Assembly: GCF_009857535.1 (NCBI RefSeq)
Contig: NZ_WWCS01000003.1
Coordinates: forward strand, 458,389-522,388
Origin: Duganella margarita
Lineage (GTDB): Bacteria; Pseudomonadota; Gammaproteobacteria; Burkholderiales; Burkholderiaceae_D
Direction of reading: 5' to 3'
DNA length: 64,000 nt
The notes under the pieces were generated by a model. That model did not search any database, had not been told where the DNA came from, and worked only from the letters and a program-made list of their open reading frames with translations. Positions 53,759 to 62,570 of this stretch are shown piece by piece. Both the position numbers and the translations under genes were made by a program. Within the stretch, counting starts at the first letter, position 1. Each line of letters starts with the position of its first letter.

Positions 53759-56428
53759 ATGTTTGATTCGAATCGCAGGAAGACCTTGATCAGCTCGGCA
53801 GTTGCGGGCGCGCTGGCGGTGCTGGCGGCGCCGGGCTTCGCGCAGGAAGCGGCGCCCGCCACCACGCCGGACGCCAAGGCCGACACCATCCAGGAAGTCA
53901 TGGTCACCGCCACCCGCTACAGCACCTCGCTGCTGAAGACGCCAGTGGCGGTGACGGCCGTCACGCAGGAAGACCTGACCCGCCAGGGCGCGGTCAACAT
54001 CAAGGCCCTGACCGGCGAAGTGCCGAATCTGCAGCTGGGCGGCGCGGTCGACGGCAGCTCCGGCGTGCAGATCGCCATTCGCGGCGTGTCCAACTCCGAC
54101 TTCACCGAGATCGGCAACCCGGCGGTCGGCCTGCACGTGGCCGGCATTTACTCGCCGCGTCCGCAAGGCGCGCTGGCGCTGCTGTTCGACCTGGAACAGC
54201 TGGAAATCCTGCGCGGTCCGCAGGGCACGCTGTTCGGCCGCAACTCGACCGGCGGCAGCATCAACATCATTCCGAACAAGCCGGTGATCGGCAGCAAGGA
54301 AGGCAGCGCCGAGCTGGACCTGGGCAACTACAACCAGCGGCAGCTCAACGTGGTGCAGAACATTCCGGTGACCGAGAATTTCGCGCTGCGCTTCACCGCC
54401 ATGGGCGTCAAGCGCGACGGCTGGATCAACCAGACCCAGGACAAGTACGACGTCAACATGCCGTCCAAGGGCTTCCCGGCCGACGGCATTCCGGACACCG
54501 ACCAGCGCCACAACACCAAGGTCGACAAGAGCGACTACTACAGCAACCGCAACCAGTGGGCCGCGCGCCTGTCCGGCCTGTGGAAGATCAGCAATAACCT
54601 GCAATGGCTGGTCGCCTACGAGAACTTCCAGAACAACGACGCCGGCGATATCGCCATGAAGGATTGCGCGCAGGCGGCCGGCACGCCGTATGCCTGTACC
54701 GGCGGCAAATACGATGTGGCGATCAACGTGCCGGGCATTACCGACATGTCGATCCGCACGCTGCGCTCCAACCTGGTGTGGAACGTCGACAAGCAGACCG
54801 ACATCGAATACAGCTACGCGCATGCGGTGCAGCGCCGCTTCCAGCAGCAGGACAGCGACTCCGGCTACCAGCCGATCGCCGCCGACGTCGACGCCACGGC
54901 GGCGGCGGGCGGCGACCACTGGCCGGTGGTTGACAACGCCACCTACACGCTGGGCTCGAAATTCGCATCCGACGTGCACGAGCTGCAACTGCGCCAGAAC
55001 TTCGGTTCGCTGCGCTATGTGGCCGGCCTGTTCTACATGAAGGAAAAGAACAGCCTGGACTACGGCCAGGACTTTCTCAACCAGGGCCCGAACGGCTATC
55101 CGTACTCGAACTTCTATCACCAGCCGGATCGCCAGTCGGAATCGAAAGCCGTGTTCGCGCAGGCGGACTGGCAGTTCGTGCCGACCTGGAACTTCACCGC
55201 CGGCGTGCGCGCCAGCAAGGATTCGCGCGCCGACAAGAACGGCCAGTTCTGGGAATCGTACGGCACCGACTATTTCAACGGCCAGCTCAATCCGGGCGGC
55301 CCGGGCACGCCCGGTTACACCGGCGTCAATTCCAGCCTGCTCAAGCCGGGCATGGGCGCCTATTACGGCAGCGGCGTGTTCCCGGCCGCCTCGTCGATCA
55401 GCGATCACGCCGAATCGTGGAGCAAGACCACCGGCCGCCTCGGCCTGACCTGGCAACCCAATTCGCGCAACATGGTCTACACCTCGCTGTCGACCGGCTA
55501 CAAGGCGGGCGGCTTCAACGACCGCTTCAACCTGTGCGGCACCGAGCTGGACGCCAACGGCAAGCCGTACGATTGCGCCACCGGCCCGGCCGGCCCGCAG
55601 TATTCCTACCTGCCGTACAAGCCGGAGACCGTCACCAACCTGGAGTTCGGCTACAAGGGCAAGATGCTGGAGGACCGCCTGACCTTGTCGGCCACCGTGT
55701 TCTACAGCCGCTACAAGGACATGCAGGTGACCGGCCAGCACACCGTGGGCCGCTCCAAGCGCACCTGCGACGCCGACCATCCGGCCTGCGACGCGGTGAT
55801 CAGCTGGTGGTCGACGCAGAACGTTGGCCGCGCCGACATCAAGGGCCTGGAGCTGGAAGGGCAGTACCGCCCGTGGCGCGACGCCCGCCTGACCTACTCG
55901 GCCTCGCTGCTGAGCGCCAAGATCGCCGACTATCCGACCTATAGCGACGACATCGGCTGTAACGCCCGCGCCGCCCAGGGCGTGACGCCATGCCCGGACT
56001 ACTACACCGGCACCAATCCGGCGCTGGCGCAGCTGCGGCCGTACAACGTGGTCGGCAACCACCTGCCGTATGCGCCGCCGCGCACCATGAACCTGAGCTT
56101 CTCGCAGGACTTCTACTTCGCCGACGGCTGGTCGCTGACGCCGTGGGTGCAGGCGCGCTGGCAGGACAAGATGTACTTCTCGCTGCGCAACCTCGATACG
56201 CCGCACCTGTCGGACGCCCAGCGCGCCTACAGCCAGGTCGATGCGTCGCTGCGCCTGAGCACGCCATCCGGCGCCAAGTTCCCCTGGCATGCCGAGCTGT
56301 ATGTGCGCAACCTGGGCGATGTGCGCGCCAAGACCTGGGCGGGCATCGGCGGTCCGCAGCAGACCTTCACGGTGGCGTCGTACAACGATCCGCGCATGTT
56401 CGGCATCCGCGTCGGCACCGAGTGGTAA
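53759..56428 (+). CDS. TonB-dependent receptor of the chitin locus
   Basis: An 889-residue outer-membrane receptor: signal peptide (about 1-28), plug motifs T-R-Y-S-T-S-L-L-K-T-P-V-A-V and L-R-G-P-Q-G-T-L-F-G-R-N-S-T-G-G-S-I-N, barrel ending V-G-T-E-W. It is the close paralogue of the receptor at 41629-44307. Its setting, between chitinase genes and under two direct-repeat boxes, points to uptake of chitin oligosaccharides. The ATG at 53759 follows AGGAAAGAGC; an upstream in-frame start would spoil the signal peptide. Confidence 0.9.
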   Translation: MFDSNRRKTLISSAVAGALAVLAAPGFAQEAAPATTPDAKADTIQEVMVTATRYSTSLLKTPVAVTAVTQEDLTRQGAVNIKALTGEVPNLQLGGAVDGSSGVQIAIRGVSNSDFTEIGNPAVGLHVAGIYSPRPQGALALLFDLEQLEILRGPQGTLFGRNSTGGSINIIPNKPVIGSKEGSAELDLGNYNQRQLNVVQNIPVTENFALRFTAMGVKRDGWINQTQDKYDVNMPSKGFPADGIPDTDQRHNTKVDKSDYYSNRNQWAARLSGLWKISNNLQWLVAYENFQNNDAGDIAMKDCAQAAGTPYACTGGKYDVAINVPGITDMSIRTLRSNLVWNVDKQTDIEYSYAHAVQRRFQQQDSDSGYQPIAADVDATAAAGGDHWPVVDNATYTLGSKFASDVHELQLRQNFGSLRYVAGLFYMKEKNSLDYGQDFLNQGPNGYPYSNFYHQPDRQSESKAVFAQADWQFVPTWNFTAGVRASKDSRADKNGQFWESYGTDYFNGQLNPGGPGTPGYTGVNSSLLKPGMGAYYGSGVFPAASSISDHAESWSKTTGRLGLTWQPNSRNMVYTSLSTGYKAGGFNDRFNLCGTELDANGKPYDCATGPAGPQYSYLPYKPETVTNLEFGYKGKMLEDRLTLSATVFYSRYKDMQVTGQHTVGRSKRTCDADHPACDAVISWWSTQNVGRADIKGLELEGQYRPWRDARLTYSASLLSAKIADYPTYSDDIGCNARAAQGVTPCPDYYTGTNPALAQLRPYNVVGNHLPYAPPRTMNLSFSQDFYFADGWSLTPWVQARWQDKMYFSLRNLDTPHLSDAQRAYSQVDASLRLSTPSGAKFPWHAELYVRNLGDVRAKTWAGIGGPQQTFTVASYNDPRMFGIRVGTEW

Positions 56429-56540
56429 GCACGGCAGGTATCTGATTTTTCCCGTGGTAATGCAGCAAACGGCGGTCCTTTGCGGGGCCGCCGCGGCGGA
56501 CTTCGCCCATGTTCTGTCCATAACTTAACCGGAGACTTTC

Positions 56541-58154
56541 GTGATCGCTAACAAACGTGTTTCATTCTCGCTGCGCGCCATGGCGGCGGCGCTGACCCTG
56601 GCCGGCGCCGGCCTCGGCTTGGGCGGCAACGCTTCCGCCGCCGCCTTCGTGCTGGCCTATACCGACGGCCAGATCGCCCAGTCCTACACCAACTTGCAGG
56701 CGTATTACGCCAGCCTGTCGGCGGTGGGGCTGGGTTCCTCGTACGCCATGCTGGCCAACGGCAGCATCGACAGCAGCGGCGTGACGGCCACCACCAACAG
56801 CATCATCAGTTTTTCCAAGGGCAAGAACCTGCCGCTGTACCCGACCGTGTCCGATTACAGCAACAGCTACGGCGGCTTCGATCCGTCGATCAGCAACAGC
56901 TTCCTGGCCAGCGCCGCCAGCCGCGCCACGGCGGTGACCAACCTGGTCAACCTGGCCACAGCCAACGGCTTCGCCGGCATCGACATCGACCTGGAGGCGG
57001 TGCAGCCGGCGATGAAGACGCAGATGTCGTCCTTCATCAGCGCGCTGGCGACGGCGCTGCACAACCAGGGCAAGAAGCTGATCATCAGCATTCCGCCGAT
57101 GAGCGGCGACGGCGCGCCTTCCTACCTGGCCGGCTACGACTACGCCGCCATCGGCGCGGCGGTCGATTACTTCCAGCTGATGACCTACGATGAAGTGGGG
57201 CCGGGCTGGTCGTCGTCGACCTCGGCCACCTGGCCGGGGCCGGAAGTGGGGCTGGACTGGATGAAGGCCAAGCTGACCTATGCGGTGTCGCGCGTGCCGG
57301 CGGCCAAGGTGCTGCAAGGCCTGCCGACCTACGGCTACGACTACAGCACCGGCAGCACGGCTTACTGGAAGGGCGCCAACGGCGTGTCCGGCTACAGCGA
57401 CATCATCAGCGCGCACGGCGCTACCAAGTATCGCGACAGCGCATCGGCCACGCCGTACGCAACCTGGGGTACGGTGGTGCAGCAGGCCGACGGCGTGGCC
57501 TGGAGCGCCAGCACCAAGCAGCCGGTGCTGTGGTACGACGATGCGCAGAGCATCACCGCCAAGGCAGCGCTGGTCAACACCTATGCGTTGGGCGGCACCA
57601 GCGTCTGGGCCATGGGCTATGAAGACGCCGGCTTCTGGAGCGCGGTCGCGGCCGGCCTGGGCACCAGCAGCGGCGGCCCCAACGGCAATATCGCCACCGG
57701 CGGCACCGGCTATGTGTGGACCGCCAACAGCAGCGCCACCGCCAACTCCAACAAGGCAGCGGCGGCGGCCGTCAACGATGGCAACACCAGCACCACCCTG
57801 ATCCTCAACAGCGCGGGCGAGGGCGGCACGCAGAAATGGGAAGCGGCCGGCGTGACCTTCGCGGCGGCCAGGACCATCTCGTCGGCGCTGTTCATCAACG
57901 GCGCGGTCGATACCTACGGCAACGGCTATTTCCAGTCCGGCCTGAGCCTGCAATACACAAGCAACGGCACGACTTGGGTAGAATCGGGCTGGAGCGTGAC
58001 GCCGGCCTATCCGAACAGCACGGCGGCCAGCGGCGCGTCGTACACCTTCAGCGGCACGGCCATCAGCGGCGTGACCGGCGTGCGGGTGTCCGGTCGTACC
58101 GGGGCGGCGTCGTGGAGCGGCTCGGTCAAGGAATTGCAGGTGACAGGTCATTGA
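56541..58154 (+). CDS. GH18 chitinase with C-terminal discoidin-like domain
   Basis: A 537-residue secreted protein starting at GTG behind CCGGAGA: signal peptide (about 1-33), GH18 barrel with I-I-S-I-P-P-M-S-G and the motif A-G-I-D-I-D-L-E (Glu152 present, the first Asp replaced by Ala), and Q-L-M-T-Y-D. A linker rich in Gly/Ser/Asn precedes a C-terminal beta-sandwich (about 385-537, A-A-A-V-N-D-G-N-T-S-T...K-E-L-Q-V-T) like F5/8-type/CBM32 domains. It should bind and cut chitin outside the cell. The two genes for minor pseudopilins nearby suggest type II secretion. Confidence 0.87.
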   Translation: MIANKRVSFSLRAMAAALTLAGAGLGLGGNASAAAFVLAYTDGQIAQSYTNLQAYYASLSAVGLGSSYAMLANGSIDSSGVTATTNSIISFSKGKNLPLYPTVSDYSNSYGGFDPSISNSFLASAASRATAVTNLVNLATANGFAGIDIDLEAVQPAMKTQMSSFISALATALHNQGKKLIISIPPMSGDGAPSYLAGYDYAAIGAAVDYFQLMTYDEVGPGWSSSTSATWPGPEVGLDWMKAKLTYAVSRVPAAKVLQGLPTYGYDYSTGSTAYWKGANGVSGYSDIISAHGATKYRDSASATPYATWGTVVQQADGVAWSASTKQPVLWYDDAQSITAKAALVNTYALGGTSVWAMGYEDAGFWSAVAAGLGTSSGGPNGNIATGGTGYVWTANSSATANSNKAAAAAVNDGNTSTTLILNSAGEGGTQKWEAAGVTFAAARTISSALFINGAVDTYGNGYFQSGLSLQYTSNGTTWVESGWSVTPAYPNSTAASGASYTFSGTAISGVTGVRVSGRTGAASWSGSVKELQVTGH

Positions 58155-58161
58155 GTTGAGT

Positions 58162-58211
58162 CGGCCCGCCGGCGGCCCCGGGTTTCGCATTAAAAACGGG
58201 CCGTTTTCTTT
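58162..58211 (+). terminator. Probable terminator after the discoidin-like chitinase
   Basis: CGGCCCG (58162-58168) and CGGGCCG (58197-58203) pair perfectly and are followed by TTTTCTTTT. The loop is long (28 nt) but can fold further. It lies just after the chitinase stop and before the SMP-30-like gene. Confidence 0.5.
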
Positions 58212-58223
58212 TACGGATAACGC

Positions 58224-59126
58224 ATGCGTCTGAAATTGATTGGTTGGTTGTCCGCCGGGCTGTTCTGCCTGGCCCCGGCGCTGGCGGAGGAACTGTTCGT
58301 CGCCACGCCGCTGACGGCGGCGAACAGTTTTACGGCCGGTATCGAAGGGCCGGCGGTGGATGCCGCCGGCAATGTCTATGCGGCCAACTTTGGTCGTCAG
58401 CAGGTTGTCGGCGTCGTCAGTCCGCAGGGCGAGGCGCGCGCGTTCCTGGCGCTGCCGGGCGCCTCGGTGCCGAACGGCCTGCGGTTCGGCCGTGACGGCG
58501 CGCTGTATATGGCCGATTACGTTGGCCACAATATCTTCCGCGTGGCGCCCGGCACGGCCACGCCCCGGCTGTACGCGCACGAAGCGGCGATGACGCAGCC
58601 GAACGACCTGGCGATCAGCGCCGACGGCGTGCTGTACGCCAGCGATCCGGACTGGGCGCATGAAACGGGCCGGGTGTGGCGCATCGCGCTGGACGGCAAC
58701 GTCACGCTGGCCGCCGACGGCATGGGCACCGCCAACGGCATCGACATCAGTCCCGACGGCCGCACCTTGTATGTCAACGAAAGCGTGCAGCGCGCGATCT
58801 GGGCCTTTACCATCGGCGCCGATGGCGCGCTGACGGACAAGCGCCTGCTGCGGCGCTTTGACGACTTCGGCCTGGACGGCATGCGGGTCGATGTCGACGG
58901 CAATCTGTATGTCACGCGCTTCGGCAAGGGCAGCGTGGTCAAGCTGGCGCCGGACGGCGCGCTGCTGCGGGAAATCCAGCTGCCCGGCGCAAAGCCGAGC
59001 AATATCTGTTTCGGCGGGCCGGACGGCCGCACTGCCTATGTGACCGAGGTGGAGCGTCAGCAGCTGGTGCAGTTCCGTATCGACCGTCCGGGGCTGGAGT
59101 GGCAACGCCTGCGGGACCATCCATGA
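58224..59126 (+). CDS. SMP-30/gluconolactonase-like beta-propeller protein
   Basis: A 300-residue exported protein (signal peptide 1-21) with repeated propeller strands: G-P-A-V-D-A-A-G-N-V-Y-A-A-N-F, P-N-G-L-R-F-G-R-D-G-A-L-Y-M-A-D-Y, A-N-G-I-D-I-S-P-D-G-R-T-L-Y-V-N-E-S and D-G-M-R-V-D-V-D-G-N-L-Y-V-T. These are typical of SMP-30/gluconolactonase and strictosidine-synthase-like lactonases. In this locus it may act on an oxidised sugar lactone, but no oxidase is adjacent. Its stop overlaps the GspJ-like start by ATGA. Confidence 0.8.
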   Translation: MRLKLIGWLSAGLFCLAPALAEELFVATPLTAANSFTAGIEGPAVDAAGNVYAANFGRQQVVGVVSPQGEARAFLALPGASVPNGLRFGRDGALYMADYVGHNIFRVAPGTATPRLYAHEAAMTQPNDLAISADGVLYASDPDWAHETGRVWRIALDGNVTLAADGMGTANGIDISPDGRTLYVNESVQRAIWAFTIGADGALTDKRLLRRFDDFGLDGMRVDVDGNLYVTRFGKGSVVKLAPDGALLREIQLPGAKPSNICFGGPDGRTAYVTEVERQQLVQFRIDRPGLEWQRLRDHP

Positions 59127-59869
59127 TATCGGCCCATCGCCATCCTTTGCATACCGCCGGCATGTCGCTGGTCGAGCTGCTGGTGGCGATGCTGTTGCTG
59201 TCATTGATGACCGTGCTGGGATGGCGCGCGCTGGATGGCGTGCTGCGCGCACGCGACGCGCTCACCGCGCAGGGGGATGCCATGCGCGGCCATCAGCTGG
59301 CCTTTGCGCAGCTGGAGGCGGACTGCGCACGGCTGGTGCGCAGCACGGCATTTGATGGCCAGCCGACATTGTCGGCGGCGCCCGGACGGCTGCTTCTGCT
59401 GCGCAGCGTGAGCGCCGAGGGCGCGCCCGATCAGCTGCAAATCGTCATGTACCGCAACGACGGCGGCCAGCTGACGCGCAGTACCTCGGTAGCGAGCAGG
59501 GATCTCGATGTGCTGCATGGCGCGTGGCAGGCGGCGCTGACCGGTTCGGCATCGCTGGCCGCCGTCACGCTCGATGCGCAGGTGGCGGCGCTGGAGTTCC
59601 ATGCCTGGAGCGGCGGCGCCTGGCTGGCGGCGGGCGGCGGCGATGCCGGCGCCGGCGCGACCACTGGTGCGGCCACTATCGCGCCCACCACTGCGGCCAC
59701 TACCGCGGTCACCATTGCTGCCGGACGCGGCGCCATGCGTGGCCCGCGTCCGCGCCGCGTGGTGCGCGCGCCGGTGACCGTCGCCGACGCCACCGGCTTG
59801 CAGGTGACCTTGCGCGTGGCCGACAAGGCTGGCGCGCTGGTGCGCATGTTCATGCTGGGAGCAGGCTAG
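59123..59869 (+). CDS. gspJ: Type II secretion minor pseudopilin GspJ-like
   Basis: A 248-residue protein with a prepilin leader: G^M-S-L-V-E-L-L-V-A-M, cleavage after Gly and Glu at +5, then a long hydrophobic helix and a beta-rich domain typical of GspJ. An unusual Ala/Thr/Gly-rich insert (about 177-215) breaks the C-terminal half. GspJ, GspK and GspI cap the type II pseudopilus. It overlaps the gene before it (ATGA), and its stop shares one base with the GTG of gspK. Confidence 0.82.
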   Translation: MISAHRHPLHTAGMSLVELLVAMLLLSLMTVLGWRALDGVLRARDALTAQGDAMRGHQLAFAQLEADCARLVRSTAFDGQPTLSAAPGRLLLLRSVSAEGAPDQLQIVMYRNDGGQLTRSTSVASRDLDVLHGAWQAALTGSASLAAVTLDAQVAALEFHAWSGGAWLAAGGGDAGAGATTGAATIAPTTAATTAVTIAAGRGAMRGPRPRRVVRAPVTVADATGLQVTLRVADKAGALVRMFMLGAG

Positions 59870-60804
59870 TGCGGCCGCATCGCTTTGTGCAGCGGCAGCG
59901 TGGCATCGCGCTGGTGACCGCCATGCTGATCACCGCGCTGGCGGTCACCGCTGTCACCAGCCTGTTCTGGCAACAGCAGGTGCAGGTGCAGATGCTGGAA
60001 AACCAGCGCCTGCATGTGCAGTCCGCGTGGTTGCTGCGCGCCGGCCTGGACTGGACCCGCCAGGTGCTGCGCAGCGACGCCGAGAACACGCCCGAACTGA
60101 CCACGCTGGACGGCGCCTGGAACCGCCAGCCGCCCGGCATCCAGCTCGACCGTTATCTGGATCAGGACGCCGATGCCGCTGCGGCGGCGCCGGCCAGCAT
60201 CGGCAGCCGCATTGTCGATGCGCAGTCGCGCTATAACCTGAGCAACCTGGCCGCCGCGCGGACGCTGAATCTGGCCGAAATCGGCGTCTACGGGCGCTTG
60301 CTGCTCGGGCTTGGGCTGGACCCGTCGCTGGCCTGGCGCGCCGCGCAGGCGGTAGCCGCCGGCCAACCGGGTGAGGTGGCGCCGGCCGGTCGTCGCCAGG
60401 CGGCGCTGAGCCGCGTCGATGAATTGCTGTCTGTGCCCGGCTACACGCCGCAGATCCTCGCTCGCCTGCAAGACCTGGTGGTGGTGTTGCCGGCGCCGGC
60501 CGCATTGAATCTGAATACCGCGCCGCCGCTGGTGCTGGCGGCCGTCACCGGACTCGATCCGGCGCAGGCGAAGCAGCTGGCCGAGCGCCGCCGCCAGGCG
60601 TATTTCCGCACCATGGAAGAATTCAAGGCGGCGCTACCGGACGCCCGTGTGCTGGAAGGCTTGAATGTGGGCCTGCGCAGCGATTATTTTCTGGTCGAGA
60701 GCCGCGTCAAGCTGGAACGCTCCGCGCTCGACAGCGTATCGCTGATGTATCGTCCACGCGGCGGCGTGGCAGTTACCGAGCTGGTGTGGACTCGGGAAGA
60801 GTAG
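59869..60804 (+). CDS. gspK: Type II secretion minor pseudopilin GspK-like
   Basis: A 311-residue GspK-type protein starting at GTG (TAGTG overlap with gspJ). The prepilin site R-G^I-A-L-V-T lacks Glu at +5, which is normal for GspK. The large globular domain has the usual helix-hairpin-like segments (V-D-E-L-L-S-V-P-G-Y, L-N-L-N-T-A-P-P-L-V-L-A-A-V-T-G-L). It would sit at the tip of a pseudopilus. Only J and K are present here; the main pseudopilin, ATPase and secretin must be encoded elsewhere. Confidence 0.83.
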   Translation: MRPHRFVQRQRGIALVTAMLITALAVTAVTSLFWQQQVQVQMLENQRLHVQSAWLLRAGLDWTRQVLRSDAENTPELTTLDGAWNRQPPGIQLDRYLDQDADAAAAAPASIGSRIVDAQSRYNLSNLAAARTLNLAEIGVYGRLLLGLGLDPSLAWRAAQAVAAGQPGEVAPAGRRQAALSRVDELLSVPGYTPQILARLQDLVVVLPAPAALNLNTAPPLVLAAVTGLDPAQAKQLAERRRQAYFRTMEEFKAALPDARVLEGLNVGLRSDYFLVESRVKLERSALDSVSLMYRPRGGVAVTELVWTREE

Positions 60805-60853
60805 GGAGACCTGCGGCGCCCGCCGGCGCTGCTTTCATTTCACAGAGGTACTT

Positions 60854-62560
60854 ATGCGTTTACTTGTTGTTGTGTCCTGTTTGGTCAGTTTGATCGGGGC
60901 GGTGCAGGCCCAGGAAGTTGTGCCGCGTCCTGCGCGCATGGAGCGCGGCGCCGGCGAGTTTGCGCTGACGCCGGCCACGCGTATCGTCGCCAGCGGCGGC
61001 GCGCTGGCGGAGGCGTCGATGCTGCGCGATTATCTGCGGCCGGCCACCGGCTTCGACCTGCCCATCGTGGCCGACAACGCCGCCAATGCCGCCAATGCCA
61101 TCCGGCTCAAGCTCGATCCGAAACTGAGCGCGCTCGGCAAGGAAGGCTACCGCCTGGTCAGCGCCGCGCGCGGCGTGACCATCTCGGCCGCCGATACCGC
61201 CGGCCTGTTCTACGGCGCGCAGACGCTGCGCCAGATGCTGCCGGCTGATATCTACCGCAAGGCCAAGGTGCAGCGCAGCTGGACGCTGGCGGCGGTGAAG
61301 ATCGAAGACCAGCCGCGCTTCGGCTGGCGCGGCAGCCATCTGGACACGGCGCGCCACTTCATGCCCAAGACCTTCCTGCTCAAGCACCTGGAGTTGCTGG
61401 CGCAGAACAAGATGAACGTGTTCCACTGGCACCTGACCGACGACCAGGGCTGGCGCATCGAGATCAAGCGCTATCCGCTGCTGACGCAGGTGGGCGCCTG
61501 GCGCAGCGAGACCCAGCTGACGCCGCGGCCCGGCGATCCGCCCGGCCTGCGTTATGACGGCCAGCCGCATGGCGGCTTCTACACCCAGGACGATATCCGC
61601 GAAGTGGTGGCTTACGCCGCCGCCCGCCACATCACGGTGGTGCCGGAAATCGAAATGCCGGGCCATGCCCGCGCCGCCATCGCCGCCTATCCCGAGCTGG
61701 GCAACAACCCGGACAAGAAGCTGAGCGTCGGCCGCGACTGGGGCGTGATCCCGGAAGTCTTCAACGCGGAAGAAAGCACGGTGCGCTTCCTGCAGCAGGT
61801 GCTCGACGAGGTGCTGGTGCTGTTCCCGAGCCAGTACATCCACGTCGGCGGCGACGAATGTCCGAAGATCGAATGGGCGCACTCGCCGGCTGCGCTGGCG
61901 CGCATGAAGCAGCTGAAGCTGGTGTCCGCCTCGACCACGCTGCAGGACCTGCAAGACTACAAGGACGCGCAGGGCAAGCCGGCCGAGCATCCGGCGCTGC
62001 ATCAGTTGCAAAGCTGGATCATCGGCCAGATGGATGGCTACCTGACGCAGCACGGACGGCGCCTGCTGGGCTGGGATGAAATCCTCGAAGGCGGCCTGGC
62101 GCCCGGCGCCACCGTGATGAGCTGGCGCGGCGAGGAGGGCGGCCTGAAAGCGGCCAGCGCCGGCCACGATGTCGTCATGACGCCGGAGCGCGACACTTAC
62201 TTCGATTACTACCAGGCCGATCCGTCCTCGCCCGGTTTCCGCGAACCGCCGGGCGCGCGCCAGGTGACCACGCTGCAACGCGTGTACGCCTACGAACCGG
62301 TGCCGGCCAGGCTGTCGCCGGCGCTGGCGCACCATGTGCTGGGCAGCCAGGCGCAGTTGTGGACCGAGTACATGCCGGACAGCCGCCACGTCGAATACAT
62401 GGCGTGGCCGCGCCTGCTGGCGATGGCGGAAAACCTGTGGACGCCGAAAGCGCTGAAGGATTATCCGCAGTTCCAGCAGCGCCTGGCGCCGGCCCTGCAA
62501 CGGCTGGACGCGCAGGATGTCAATTACCGCCCGGCCGACGGTCCGCGCTGGCCGCGTTGA
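60854..62560 (+). CDS. GH20 beta-N-acetylhexosaminidase
   Basis: A 568-residue secreted enzyme: signal peptide (1-22), N-terminal GH20b-type alpha/beta domain, then the GH20 barrel with H-W-H-L-T-D-D-Q-G-W-R-I-E and the catalytic pair Asp334-Glu335 in H-V-G-G-D-E-C-P-K. It splits chitobiose and longer chitin oligosaccharides to GlcNAc, using the substrate's own acetamido group. The transporter gene follows 10 bp later, so release and uptake of GlcNAc are probably co-expressed. Confidence 0.93.
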   Translation: MRLLVVVSCLVSLIGAVQAQEVVPRPARMERGAGEFALTPATRIVASGGALAEASMLRDYLRPATGFDLPIVADNAANAANAIRLKLDPKLSALGKEGYRLVSAARGVTISAADTAGLFYGAQTLRQMLPADIYRKAKVQRSWTLAAVKIEDQPRFGWRGSHLDTARHFMPKTFLLKHLELLAQNKMNVFHWHLTDDQGWRIEIKRYPLLTQVGAWRSETQLTPRPGDPPGLRYDGQPHGGFYTQDDIREVVAYAAARHITVVPEIEMPGHARAAIAAYPELGNNPDKKLSVGRDWGVIPEVFNAEESTVRFLQQVLDEVLVLFPSQYIHVGGDECPKIEWAHSPAALARMKQLKLVSASTTLQDLQDYKDAQGKPAEHPALHQLQSWIIGQMDGYLTQHGRRLLGWDEILEGGLAPGATVMSWRGEEGGLKAASAGHDVVMTPERDTYFDYYQADPSSPGFREPPGARQVTTLQRVYAYEPVPARLSPALAHHVLGSQAQLWTEYMPDSRHVEYMAWPRLLAMAENLWTPKALKDYPQFQQRLAPALQRLDAQDVNYRPADGPRWPR

Positions 62561-62570
62561 AAGAGCAAAG

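Noticed and set aside
53729..56521. A long open frame on the minus strand opposite the chitin TonB receptor
   Set aside because: Antisense shadow of the receptor gene, with low-complexity basic and hydrophobic composition.
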